Source: Hypericibacter terrae
GTDB lineage: Bacteria; Pseudomonadota; Alphaproteobacteria; Dongiales; Dongiaceae
Assembly: GCF_008728855.1 (NCBI RefSeq)
Contig: NZ_CP042906.1
Location: 5,361,001 to 5,425,000, forward strand
Direction: 5' to 3'
Length of the DNA stretch: 64,000 bases
Positions 35,893 through 45,379 of the stretch are shown piece by piece. The notes under the pieces were generated by a model. It did no database searches. It was not told the origin of the DNA and saw nothing but the letters and a program-made list of their open reading frames with translations. A program made the position numbers and the translations under genes. The number at the start of each line of letters is the position of its first letter. The stretch's first letter is position 1.

Positions 35893-37485
35893 TCAGGGTT
35901 CCGCCGCGGCGCCCGACCAGGGTGAGGCGATATCGGCCATGCCGCGATTGAGGCCGCCGCCGGGCTCGCGCATGACGGCGTTGGGCGAGGCGAACAGCAC
36001 CGGATGGACATCGAGCGTGCCGCGGCGCACCGCGAGCGCCGGGTCGATCGCGGCCTTGATCTCGGGCGAGAGGCGATTGTCGAGCGTGACGCCGGCGCCG
36101 CTGGCATCGAGGCGCGGACAATGGAAGGCCGCCTCGAGATCCATGCCGAAATCCACCAGGAAGGACAGGATCTGCGCCACTGCGGGCAGGATGCGCCGGC
36201 CGCCGGAGGCGCCCAGCGCCGCCCAGGGCTGGCCCGACTTGCGCAGGATCGTCGGCACCATGTTGGAAAGCGGGCGCTTGCCGGGCGCCATCGAGTTGGG
36301 CCGGCCCGGCGTCGGATCGAACCACATGATGCCGTTATTGAGCATCACGCCGCTGTCTTCGAGCAGCACCTTGGAGCCGAAGCGCGACAGCAGCGTCTGG
36401 GTCAGCGCCACCATATTGCCCTGCCGGTCCACCACGGAGATATGGGTCGTGCAGGAGGCGCTCGCCGGATTGTTGCGCGCCGTGCCGTCGCCCGCATCGC
36501 CCATGGTCTGAAGCCGCTCGCGATAGGCGCGGTCGAGGGCCGAGGCATAGGCGCGGTAGGCATCGGGCCCGGGCGCGCGGCCGGATCGCTCCTCCATGTC
36601 GGCGGTGAGGAACTCCAGGGTACGGGCGAGCGTCGGGCCCGCCGTCAGGCCGCCCGGCGCGAAGACTTCGACCTCGCGATAGGAGGACGCCGGGGCCGGC
36701 ACCACGCGCGCGCGATAGTCGGCGAGGTCGGCAGCCGAGAGCTTGCCGCCGAGGCGTTGCATCTCGGCCGCGATGGCACGCGCGGTCTCGCCCTCATAGA
36801 ACTCGCGCGCGCCTGCCTTGGCGAGCCGGCGGAGCGTGATGTCGAGCTTGCCCAGCGCCAGGCGCGGCGGCGGACCTTCGGCCGCGGCCGGCGCCGGCGG
36901 CAGTCCACCCGGCAGATAGATCTTGCGGGCGCCGGCATTCTCGGAAAGCTCGCGTGCCGCGACGGCGATCGAGAGCACGGTGTACCAGTCGACCGGCAGG
37001 CCGGCCTGGGCCAGGGCCGCGGCGGGCTCCAGCAGGCGGGCCCAGGGCAGCGTGGCGAAGGTCTCGTGGGCCACGCGCATGCCGTCGACCGTGCCCGGCA
37101 CGGCGACCGAGAGCGGCCCCTTGATGTTGCGATCGCCCTTGACCGAGGGCCATTCGAACAGCGCCTGGGTGGTGCCGCCTGCGAGCGGATAGTCGGCCGG
37201 ATCGAGCGTCTTGGGCGCGATCATGCCGAACTCGACGCATTGCACCTCGGGCGCGCCGGCCATCGCCACCAGCATATAGCCGCCACCGCCGATCCCGCTC
37301 ATCCAGGGCTCGAGCACACCGACCGCGAAGCTGGTCGCGATCGCCGCGTCGACCGCATTGCCGCCGTCCGCCAGCACGGTCGCACCGATCTTGGCCGCCG
37401 CCAGGCTCTGCGAGGTGACGATGCCGCCCTCGGCGGCCACCGCCTTCTTCACGAAACTGCCTTCGGGGCGATAGGGATCGAGCAT
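35893..37485 (-). CDS. ggt: Gamma-glutamyltransferase, no signal peptide
   Basis: 530 aa Ntn-hydrolase-type enzyme that self-cleaves at a Thr and moves or hydrolyses gamma-glutamyl groups. The autoprocessing Thr is T346 in SCTTHISVVD. The N-terminal VTSQSLAAAKIGATVLADGGNAVDAAIA and the GIGGGGYMLV loop are family marks, as are LNNGIMWFDP and KRPLSNMVPT. There is no signal peptide, so it is probably cytoplasmic, unlike secreted E. coli Ggt. It stands next to potDBCA, consistent with polyamine or glutathione-type metabolism, but this is context only. Confidence 0.9.
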   Translation of the reverse strand: MLDPYRPEGSFVKKAVAAEGGIVTSQSLAAAKIGATVLADGGNAVDAAIATSFAVGVLEPWMSGIGGGGYMLVAMAGAPEVQCVEFGMIAPKTLDPADYPLAGGTTQALFEWPSVKGDRNIKGPLSVAVPGTVDGMRVAHETFATLPWARLLEPAAALAQAGLPVDWYTVLSIAVAARELSENAGARKIYLPGGLPPAPAAAEGPPPRLALGKLDITLRRLAKAGAREFYEGETARAIAAEMQRLGGKLSAADLADYRARVVPAPASSYREVEVFAPGGLTAGPTLARTLEFLTADMEERSGRAPGPDAYRAYASALDRAYRERLQTMGDAGDGTARNNPASASCTTHISVVDRQGNMVALTQTLLSRFGSKVLLEDSGVMLNNGIMWFDPTPGRPNSMAPGKRPLSNMVPTILRKSGQPWAALGASGGRRILPAVAQILSFLVDFGMDLEAAFHCPRLDASGAGVTLDNRLSPEIKAAIDPALAVRRGTLDVHPVLFASPNAVMREPGGGLNRGMADIASPWSGAAAEP

Positions 37486-37644
37486 GGGATTTCCTTTGGG
37501 CGCGGGCCAGGGGCCGGCTGGGGATAGGCGGCCGACAGGTTAGCGCCTCGGGGCCCGAAAGACAGCCGCCTACAGGTGACCGACTCCGAAAGTAAAGGTT
37601 AGACTCTAGGCGACCATCACCGCACCCACGGTCCCTTCCCCTTC

Positions 37645-39909
37645 ATGAAGCGCTGGCTCGATCTCCTCATCCCCTTCGCGCTTCTGCTGGCCGCCCTGGT
37701 GTTGCGGGTCGAAGAGGGACCGGGTATCGAACGGCTCCGCAACCTCGTCTTCGACAGCTATCAGCGCTTCCAGCCCCGCCCCTATGCCGATGCCGGGGTC
37801 ACGATCGTCGACATCGACGAGGAGAGTCTCGCCCAGATCGGGCAATGGCCCTGGCCGCGCTCGAAATTGGCGGAGCTGGTGACGAAGCTGGGCCAGCAGG
37901 GCGCCGCAGCCATAGCGCTCGATATTATCTTGGCCGAGCCCGATCGCACGGGCCCTCAGAACCTGATCAAGCTGTGGCCGGGCAATTCCGATCTCGACGC
38001 GGTTAAGGATACGATTCTGAAGCTGCCCGATCCCGATACGGCCCTGGCGCAAGCGCTTGCCAGCGGTCCCACGGTCGTCGGCGTTCTGCTCGTCAACCGA
38101 GAGACCCCGATCAACGACAGCAACCCGCTTCCGGTCATCGCGGGCTTCACCAATGCCGGCGACGATCCGCGCCTGTTTCTCATTCCCTATTCGGGAGCGG
38201 TTCGTCCATTGCCGATCTTCGAGAAGGCTGCCGCCGGCTATGGCAGCGTCAATGTCGAACTCGACGCGGATGGAACCGTGCGGCGCCTGCCGGTGGCAAC
38301 GACCCTGAACGACAAGCTCGTTCCGAGCTTCGCGGCCGAAGTGCTCCGTGTCGCACAGGGCGTGCCGAGCTACGTCATCAAGGCTTCGGGCGCCAGCAGC
38401 GAATACAGCATGGGAAACACGAAGACCGGCATTGTCGCCGTCAAGATCGGGCGGCTCATCGTTCCAACGGATAAGGACGGCACCGTCTTCCTCTATGACA
38501 GCGGCCATCGCCCGGAACGATTTGTGCCGGCATGGCAGGTCCTGGCCGGTACCAACGATGCATCCAAGATCGATGGCCATCTCGTGGTCATCGGTTCGAG
38601 CTCGGAGGGCCTCAAGGATCTGAAACCGACGCCCATTGCCGCGACGATGTCCGGCGTGGAGGTCATTGCTCAGATCCTCGAACAGATGACGACCGGAAAT
38701 TTTCTGAAACGTCCCGATTGGGCCAAAGGGGCGGAGCTTCTCTTCCTCCTCCTCTTCGGCAGCGCGCTCATCGTCATCGCGCGGCGCTTCACGGCCATCG
38801 GCGGTGCCGTCGTCGGCCTCCTCGGCAGTGCCGCCGCCATCGGCGCCTCCTGGTTCGCCTTCACCCGCTATGGCTGGCTGGTCGATCCGATCTTCCCCGT
38901 GGCCGTCGCCACCGTGCTCTATATGACGACGACCTTTCTGGGCTATCTCCGCACCGAGGGTGAGAAGCGCTTCATCCGCGACGTGTTCAGCCAGATGATG
39001 TCGCCGATCCTGGTCGAGAAGCTGGCGAGCCAGCCCGAGCCGCCCAAGCTCGGCGGCGAGCTGCGCGAGCTCACCGTCATGTTCTCCGACCTGCAGGGCT
39101 TTACCAGCATCGCCGAGGGGCTGGCGCCGCAGGACCTCACCCGCCTCATCAACCGCTTCATGACGCCGATGGCGCGCGTGATCCAGGACGACCATGCCGG
39201 CACCATCGACAAGTTCATGGGCGACGCGATCATGGCCTTCTGGAACGCGCCGCTCGACGTGCCCGACCATCCGCGCCGCGCGGTCGAGGCGGCGCTGGGC
39301 ATGCGCGAGGCCCTGGTCGCGATCAATGCCGAGCTGGCGCGCGAGGCGGCCGAGAAGGGCGAGGGTCCGATGGGCCTCGCCTTCGGCATCGGCATCAATA
39401 CCGGCCCCTGCAGCGTCGGCTATATGGGCTCCGAGCAGCGCAAGGCCTACACCACGATCGGCGACGCGGTGAACCTGGCCTCCCGCCTCGAGGGCCTGAC
39501 CCGGCTCTACGGCGTCGATTGCGTGCTGGGCGACAGCACCGCCCAGGCCGTCCAGCCCGCCCCCGGGAACGCCCCCGTCTTCGCGCTGCTCGAGGTCGAC
39601 CTGGTCCGGGTCAAGGGCAAGCAGCGGCCGGAGCCGGTTCATGCCCTGATCGGCGACGGGGCCCTGGCCGCGAGCGAGCCTTTCCGCGGGCTGTCGGCGC
39701 TGCATAAGACGATGATCCAGGCTTACCGGGCCCAGGACTGGGACGGGGCCGCGGCCGCCCTCGCCCAGCTGCATCACGAGACCGAGCGTCATTTCCCCCG
39801 GCTGATGCCGCTTTACGCCCTCTATGAACGCCGGATCGCCGGCTACCGCCAGACGCCGCCGGCGCAGCCCTGGGACGGGGTCTATGACGCCCTGGGCAAA
39901 ACCGGCTGA
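37645..39909 (+). CDS. CHASE2-domain class III adenylate cyclase
   Basis: 754 aa. An N-terminal helix (LLIPFALLLAALVLR) leads to a periplasmic CHASE2 sensor (~25-350), followed by about three membrane helices (~365-440) and a class III cyclase domain (~470-650). Metal-binding Asp are D482 (MFSDLQGFTS) and D527 (KFMGDAIMAF). The Lys before FMGD and the Thr in YTTIGDAVNL indicate ATP rather than GTP as substrate. It should make cAMP in response to an external signal. The next gene downstream encodes an antiporter with a cyclic-nucleotide-binding domain, a natural target. The last ~90 residues are extra helices. Confidence 0.92.
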   Translation: MKRWLDLLIPFALLLAALVLRVEEGPGIERLRNLVFDSYQRFQPRPYADAGVTIVDIDEESLAQIGQWPWPRSKLAELVTKLGQQGAAAIALDIILAEPDRTGPQNLIKLWPGNSDLDAVKDTILKLPDPDTALAQALASGPTVVGVLLVNRETPINDSNPLPVIAGFTNAGDDPRLFLIPYSGAVRPLPIFEKAAAGYGSVNVELDADGTVRRLPVATTLNDKLVPSFAAEVLRVAQGVPSYVIKASGASSEYSMGNTKTGIVAVKIGRLIVPTDKDGTVFLYDSGHRPERFVPAWQVLAGTNDASKIDGHLVVIGSSSEGLKDLKPTPIAATMSGVEVIAQILEQMTTGNFLKRPDWAKGAELLFLLLFGSALIVIARRFTAIGGAVVGLLGSAAAIGASWFAFTRYGWLVDPIFPVAVATVLYMTTTFLGYLRTEGEKRFIRDVFSQMMSPILVEKLASQPEPPKLGGELRELTVMFSDLQGFTSIAEGLAPQDLTRLINRFMTPMARVIQDDHAGTIDKFMGDAIMAFWNAPLDVPDHPRRAVEAALGMREALVAINAELAREAAEKGEGPMGLAFGIGINTGPCSVGYMGSEQRKAYTTIGDAVNLASRLEGLTRLYGVDCVLGDSTAQAVQPAPGNAPVFALLEVDLVRVKGKQRPEPVHALIGDGALAASEPFRGLSALHKTMIQAYRAQDWDGAAAALAQLHHETERHFPRLMPLYALYERRIAGYRQTPPAQPWDGVYDALGKTG

Positions 39910-40082
39910 CGCCCCGGAGCAGGTCCGGCTGATTTGCCGCGTTTTCACTCCTCTGTCCGCGTGACCTTGCCGAGTTTTCCGGGCTAGGGTGGCCGTCCAA
40001 GGCCAAGTCCTGGGGTTTCCGCCTTTGGACCAGGTATGCTCTATGTCCAAAAACCCGCCAGAACGCCGACATAGCTGACGCC

Positions 40083-42605
40083 ATGCAGGGAGTCGTCTCC
40101 ACCGTCTTTGGATTGGCCGGGCTGTTCGTGCTGGTGAGCCTCTTGCCATCGCTCGCCCGCCGCCTGCTGCTGCCCGAGACGGTGCTGCTCGCCATGCTGG
40201 GCGTCGGGCTCGGCGTGGTGATCGAGCTCGGCCAGGCCAACCAAGGCGACATGGCCAACGACTTCCTGACCGCGCTCAGCAATCTCGAGATCCCGGGCGA
40301 CGCCTTCCTCTACATCTTCCTGCCGCCCTTGCTGTTCGAGATGGCGCTCAAACTCGATGTGCGCCGGCTCATGGACGAGATCGTCCCGATCCTGCTGATG
40401 GCAATCGTGGCCGTGATCGTGACGGCGCTCGTGGTGGGCGCGGCCCTGTGGCAGTTCACCGGCGCCGGCCTGCTGGCCGCCCTCCTCCTGGGCGCCGTGA
40501 TCGCCACCACCGACCCCGCCGCCGTCGTCGGCATCTTCCGCGACATCGGTGCGCCGCGACGGCTGACCCTGCTGGTGCAGGGCGAAAGCCTCTTCAACGA
40601 CGCGGCCGCCATCGCGCTCGCCAGCCTCATCGCCGGACTCATCACCGGCCATGGCGAAGGCAGCATGGTCCATACCGTCGTGGATTTCCTGCTGGAATTC
40701 CTGGGCGGCGCCCTCTTCGGCTATCTGGTCTCGCGCGGTGCCGCGCTGATGCTGCCGGCTTTGCGCGGTTTCAAATATGCCGAGATGACCTTCACCGTGG
40801 CGCTGGCTTATCTCAGCTTCATCGTCGGCACCCAATATCTCCATGTGTCGGGTGTCGTCGCCTGCGTCGTCGCCGGGCTGACGCTCGGCACCAACGGCCG
40901 CACCCGGGTCACGCCGACCTCCTGGGAAAGCCTGGTCGAGACCTGGGAGCAGCTGGGCTTCTGGTCGAACTCGCTCATTTTCGTGCTGGCCGCGATGCTG
41001 GTGCCGCAATTGTTGGCGGGGCTGGCGCCGGTCGATTTCCTGCGGCTCGGCGTGTTGGTCGCCGCCGCGTTGGTCGCGCGCGCGGTCGTGGTCTATGGCC
41101 TGCTGCCGCCCCTGGCCGCCATGCGCCTCACCGGCAAGGTCAGCGCCGCCTATCGCGCCGTGATCGTCTGGGGCGGTCTGCGCGGGGCCGTGTCCCTGGC
41201 GCTGGCGCTCGGCGTCGCGGCCGACCCGGAATTGCCGGCGGAAACCCGCCATCTGGTGGGCGTGCTCACCACGGGCTTCGTGCTCTTCACCCTCTTCGTC
41301 AATGCGCCGACCTTAAGGCCGCTGCTGCGGCTGCTGGGACTCGACAAGCTCGGCGCCACCGAACGTGCCTTGCGCGCCGGCGCCCTCGATCTCGCCCATG
41401 CCGAGGCCAAGACCAAGGTCGAGACGGCGGTCGCGGCCGAAGGGCTCGATCCTGCTTTGACCAAGCGCGTGTTCGATCAGATCGAAGCGCCGCTGGGCAC
41501 GGCGCCCCCTGCCGCCGCCGCCGAAGCCGAGATCGCCAAGTCTGCGAGCGCCGCGTCGGGCGAGCGTGAGCTCGACATGGCCGCGGTCGCGCTCTCGATC
41601 ATCACGCAATATGAAGTGGAGCTGGTGCATCAGCGCCTGCGCGAAGGCACCGTCAGCCGGAAGACGACCGAGTCCAAGCTGGCCGATGCCAGCCGCCTGA
41701 TGGACGGCATCAAGCAGGGCGGCGCCGAGGGCTATGTCAAGGCGGTCGACGAGATCTTGAAGTTTCCGCGCCGCATCCGCTGGGGCATGCATCTGCAGCA
41801 ATGGTTCGCGATCGAGCGCCCGCTGGCCGAAATGCTGGGCGATCGTTTCAACAAGCTGTTCGTCAGCTCGCTTCTCCTGATGGATCTGGGCGAGTTCCTG
41901 CGCCGCCGGGTGCGCCCGGTCGTGGGCGAAGGGGCGGCGGCGGCGGCCGGCGCCGTGCTGCAGCGCCGGCGCGAGGGCGTCGCCAAGGCGCTGGGCGCGC
42001 TGCGCCTGCAATATCCCGACTATGCGCATCAGCTCGAGGAGCTCTATGTCAGCCGCCTCGCCTTGCGCTCGATCGAGGACGGCTATATCGCGATGCAAAA
42101 GGAGTCGGTCCTCAGCGAAGAGGTCTATGACAATCTCATCCGCGGCCTGAACCAGCGCCGGCGCAGGGCCTTCCGCCAGTTGCGGCTCGACATCGCCATG
42201 GCGCCCGAGACGCTGCTGCAGCGGGTGCGGCTGTTCCAGGGCCTCTCGAACGACGGCCGCCGGCGCGTCGCCAAGCTGATGCGCCCGCGCCTGGCGCTGC
42301 CGGGCGAGGAGATCGTCAAGGCCGGCGAGCATGGCGATACGATGTTCTTCATCACGACGGGCGCGGTCGAGGTGGTGCTGCCCCATACGCCGGTGCGGCT
42401 CGGCACCGGCGAGTTCTTCGGCGAGGTGGCGCTCGTCACCAACCGCCCGCGCACGGCCGATGTGGTCGCCCTCTCCTATTCGAATCTGCTGGTGCTGAGC
42501 GCCCGCGATCTCGCGCGCCTCAGCGAAGCCGATCCCGAGATCGGCCGCGAGATCGCGGCCGTCGCCCAGGCCCGAATCGCCGCCTTCGATTCCGCCGTCG
42601 GCTGA
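40083..42605 (+). CDS. CPA1 Na+/H+ antiporter with C-terminal cyclic-nucleotide-binding domain
   Basis: 840 aa. Residues ~1-420 form about 12 membrane helices of the NhaP/CPA1 type with ATTDPAAVVGI and the ion-site GESLFNDAAA. A long helical cytoplasmic part (~430-710) follows. Residues ~715-830 are a cyclic-nucleotide-binding fold: LFQGLSNDGRRRV, PGEEIVKAGEHGDTMFFI, GEFFGEVALV and the phosphate-cassette-like NRPRTADVVAL. The layout recalls plant SOS1 and sperm NHE. It lies 173 bases after the CHASE2 cyclase on the same strand. Confidence 0.93.
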   Translation: MQGVVSTVFGLAGLFVLVSLLPSLARRLLLPETVLLAMLGVGLGVVIELGQANQGDMANDFLTALSNLEIPGDAFLYIFLPPLLFEMALKLDVRRLMDEIVPILLMAIVAVIVTALVVGAALWQFTGAGLLAALLLGAVIATTDPAAVVGIFRDIGAPRRLTLLVQGESLFNDAAAIALASLIAGLITGHGEGSMVHTVVDFLLEFLGGALFGYLVSRGAALMLPALRGFKYAEMTFTVALAYLSFIVGTQYLHVSGVVACVVAGLTLGTNGRTRVTPTSWESLVETWEQLGFWSNSLIFVLAAMLVPQLLAGLAPVDFLRLGVLVAAALVARAVVVYGLLPPLAAMRLTGKVSAAYRAVIVWGGLRGAVSLALALGVAADPELPAETRHLVGVLTTGFVLFTLFVNAPTLRPLLRLLGLDKLGATERALRAGALDLAHAEAKTKVETAVAAEGLDPALTKRVFDQIEAPLGTAPPAAAAEAEIAKSASAASGERELDMAAVALSIITQYEVELVHQRLREGTVSRKTTESKLADASRLMDGIKQGGAEGYVKAVDEILKFPRRIRWGMHLQQWFAIERPLAEMLGDRFNKLFVSSLLLMDLGEFLRRRVRPVVGEGAAAAAGAVLQRRREGVAKALGALRLQYPDYAHQLEELYVSRLALRSIEDGYIAMQKESVLSEEVYDNLIRGLNQRRRRAFRQLRLDIAMAPETLLQRVRLFQGLSNDGRRRVAKLMRPRLALPGEEIVKAGEHGDTMFFITTGAVEVVLPHTPVRLGTGEFFGEVALVTNRPRTADVVALSYSNLLVLSARDLARLSEADPEIGREIAAVAQARIAAFDSAVG

Positions 42606-42622
42606 TCCCCGCTTCAAACCCC

Positions 42623-43522
42623 ATGACAGCCCTGCCGCCGGCCCCGGCCCTTCCCACCCTGCGACCTTCGATGAGCGGCGTCGTCTGGATGGTCGCCGCC
42701 GGCCTCGGCTTCGTCATGATGGATTCGACGGCGAAGTTCCTGACCGAGGATTATTCGACGGTCCAGATCACCTGGTGCCGCTATCTCTTTCACATGCTGA
42801 CCGCGCTGCCGATCCTGGTCGCCTGGCGCGGCCGGTCGGTGTTCCACACGCGCCGGCTCGATCTGCAGCTGATCCGCTCGGTCCTCCTGCTGGGCTCGAC
42901 CGTGTTCTATTTCATCGCGCTGCGTTACATCCCGCTCGCGACCGCGGCCTCGATCGGCTTCGTGGCGCCCCTCTTCCTGACCGCGCTCTCGGTCCCCCTC
43001 CTGAAGGAGCGCGTGGGGATGCGGCGCTGGATCGCCGTCGGGATCGGTTTCTTCGCGGTCTTCCTCATCATCCGCCCCGGCTTCGGCCTGATGCATTGGG
43101 CCATGGCCATGCCGCTTCTGGTCGCGGCCTGCTTCGCCCTCTATCAGATCGTGACCCGGCTCCTGGGCCCGATCGATCATTGGTCCGTGACGCTGGTCTA
43201 TTCGGGCGTGGTGGGCCTCGTCGTCATGTCCGCGATGCTGCCGGGATCCTGGCGCGCACCCGATGTCACGGGCTGGTGCCTCCTGATCTTCGTGGGCTTC
43301 ATGGGCGCCGTCTCGCATCTCTGCATGATCCGCGCTTTTACGCTCACGCCCGCCTCGCTGCTGGCCCCCTTCAGCTATCTGCAGCTGGCCTGGGCCGTGG
43401 CCATCGGCTATCTGGTGTTCGGCAACCTGCCCGATCGCTGGACCGCGGTGGGCGCCGCGGTGATCGTCCTGTCGGGCCTCTATATCTGGTATCGCGAGCG
43501 CGTCCAGGCCACCTTGCGCTGA
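42623..43522 (+). CDS. EamA/DMT-family transporter
   Basis: 299 aa with ten predicted helices in two EamA repeats. Motifs include DSTAKFLTEDYSTVQITWCRYLF near the N-terminus and LRYIPLATAASIGFVAPLF, close to RhaT/RarD-like and S-adenosylmethionine-uptake-like groups. It starts 17 bases after the antiporter, so it is probably in the same transcript, although a functional link is not evident. Confidence 0.87.
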   Translation: MTALPPAPALPTLRPSMSGVVWMVAAGLGFVMMDSTAKFLTEDYSTVQITWCRYLFHMLTALPILVAWRGRSVFHTRRLDLQLIRSVLLLGSTVFYFIALRYIPLATAASIGFVAPLFLTALSVPLLKERVGMRRWIAVGIGFFAVFLIIRPGFGLMHWAMAMPLLVAACFALYQIVTRLLGPIDHWSVTLVYSGVVGLVVMSAMLPGSWRAPDVTGWCLLIFVGFMGAVSHLCMIRAFTLTPASLLAPFSYLQLAWAVAIGYLVFGNLPDRWTAVGAAVIVLSGLYIWYRERVQATLR

Positions 43523-43749
43523 ACCTCCCGCCTATCCCCCGGGCGATATGGCTCGGAGGCTATGCCGGTGCTATAAGCGGCGACCATCCTGATCCGAGGC
43601 CCAAGAGGCGAAGACCCCGGACGGCGTTCCTGCCGTTCATGCCACGGATCCAACGCAGTCAGCGACAGTTTCCCCGCTGCGACGAGGCGTTCATCGGGCC
43701 TCGATTCCCGAGTGCCCCCGCCCTTCACGGCGCCGACAAAGGAGGACAC

Positions 43750-45261
43750 ATGGATCTCGAACAGGCCAAGAAGCTCGGCAAGAAGGACTGGCACAAGCTC
43801 GCCGGCAAGATCAAACCCGAGACCCGCAATTTCATCGACGGCAAGTTCGTCCCCGCCAAGAAGGGGAAGACTTTCGAATCGATCAATCCGGTCAATGGCG
43901 ACGTCATTGCCGAGGTCGCCCGCTCCGACGCCTCGGATGTCGATGCCGCCGTCAAATCCGGCCGCAAGGCCTTCAAGAGCGGCGTGTGGAGCCGGATGGC
44001 GCCGCGCGACCGCATGGACGTGCTCTACCGCTTCTCCAGCCTGATCCGCGAACATGCGGTCGATTTCGCGCTGCTGGACGTGCTCAACATGGGCAAGCCC
44101 GTCAGCGACATGCTCAACAGCGACGTGCCCGGCGCGGCGCTCACCTTCCAGTTCATGGGCGAATGCATCGACAAGATCTTCGGCCAGGTCACGGCGACCG
44201 CGGCGTCGGAGTTCCACTACATCGTCCGCGAGCCGCTCGGCGTCGTCGGCTGCATCGTGCCCTGGAACTATCCGCTGATGATGGCCTCCTGGAAGATCGC
44301 GCCGGCGCTCGCGACCGGCAACTCGGTGGTGCTGAAGCCGGCCGAGCAATCGCCGCTCTCCGCCAACCTGATGGCGAAGCTGTTCATGGAAGCCGGCGGC
44401 CCGGCGGGCGTGCTCAACGTCGTCCACGGCTTCGGCGAGGAGGTCGGCAAGCCGCTGGCGCTTCATCTCGACGTCGACAAGATCGCCTTCACCGGCTCGA
44501 CCGAGATCGGCAAGCTGCTGATGATCTATGCTGGCCAGTCGAACATGAAGCGGGTGACCACCGAATGCGGCGGCAAGACCCCGCAGATCATCATGGGCGA
44601 TGCCAATCTGGACACGGCGGTGAACTACGCGATCGCCGGCATCTATGGCAACCAGGGCGAGGTCTGCAATGCAGGCTCGCGCCTCCTGGTCGAGAAGAAG
44701 GTCCATGACGAGTTCCTGGATCTCTTCACCAAGCGCGCCAAGACCGTGTTCCAGCCGGGCGATCCGTTCGATCCCTCGACGCAGATGGGCCCGCTGGTCA
44801 CCAAGGACCAGCAGAAGCGCGTGCTCAACTATATCGACATCGGCAAGAAGGAAGGCGCCAAGCTCTGCTTCGGCGGCGGCGTGCCCAAGGGGCTCGAGAA
44901 GGGCGCCTATGTGCAGCCGACCTTGTTCGCGGGTGTGAAGAACGACATGCGCATCGCCCAGGAGGAGATCTTCGGCCCGGTTGCGGCCGTGCTCCCCTTC
45001 AAGAACATCGACGAGGCGATCGAGATCGCCAACGACTCGCTCTATGGCCTGGCGGCCTCGGTCTGGACCAAGAACATCGACACCGCCCACAAGGCCGCGC
45101 GCGACCTGCAGTCCGGCGTGGTGTGGGTCAACTGCTTCGATCATGGCGACATGACGATGCAGTGGGGCGGCTACAAGCAGTCGGGCCAGGGCCGCGACAA
45201 ATGCTTCGAATCGATGCTGCTGCACACCCAGACCAAGTCGGTCTGGATCCATCTCGACTGA
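43750..45261 (+). CDS. PuuC-like aldehyde dehydrogenase
   Basis: 503 aa NAD(P)+-dependent aldehyde dehydrogenase. The cofactor loop is AFTGSTEIGK, the Glu site TTECGGKTPQ, the catalytic Cys306 in GEVCNAGSR, then EEIFGPV and MQWGGYKQSGQGRDK. The last motif and the SNMKRV phrase resemble gamma-glutamyl-gamma-aminobutyraldehyde dehydrogenase (PuuC) of putrescine degradation. With pot and ggt genes nearby this is plausible, but other amino-aldehydes are possible. The start has an excellent AAAGGAGGA. The 227-base gap before it probably holds its promoter. Confidence 0.88.
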   Translation: MDLEQAKKLGKKDWHKLAGKIKPETRNFIDGKFVPAKKGKTFESINPVNGDVIAEVARSDASDVDAAVKSGRKAFKSGVWSRMAPRDRMDVLYRFSSLIREHAVDFALLDVLNMGKPVSDMLNSDVPGAALTFQFMGECIDKIFGQVTATAASEFHYIVREPLGVVGCIVPWNYPLMMASWKIAPALATGNSVVLKPAEQSPLSANLMAKLFMEAGGPAGVLNVVHGFGEEVGKPLALHLDVDKIAFTGSTEIGKLLMIYAGQSNMKRVTTECGGKTPQIIMGDANLDTAVNYAIAGIYGNQGEVCNAGSRLLVEKKVHDEFLDLFTKRAKTVFQPGDPFDPSTQMGPLVTKDQQKRVLNYIDIGKKEGAKLCFGGGVPKGLEKGAYVQPTLFAGVKNDMRIAQEEIFGPVAAVLPFKNIDEAIEIANDSLYGLAASVWTKNIDTAHKAARDLQSGVVWVNCFDHGDMTMQWGGYKQSGQGRDKCFESMLLHTQTKSVWIHLD

Positions 45262-45312
45262 GAGCGCCCGGGCGCACCGGCGGCGACCCCGCCGGTTCCT
45301 TCGGATCAAACG

Positions 45313-45345
45313 AAAGCCGGCGGGATCGAGCGATCCCGCCGGCTT
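45313..45345. terminator. Bidirectional terminator
   Basis: AAAGCCGGCGGGATC faces GATCCCGCCGGCTT with loop GAGC, a stem of about 14 bp ending in TTCTCT on the plus strand and in TTTCGTTT on the minus strand. It lies between the convergent dehydrogenase and APC permease genes. Confidence 0.85.
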
Positions 45346-45379
45346 CTCTATGCCCGGTTCTTCCGACCGGCTGTCGGTG

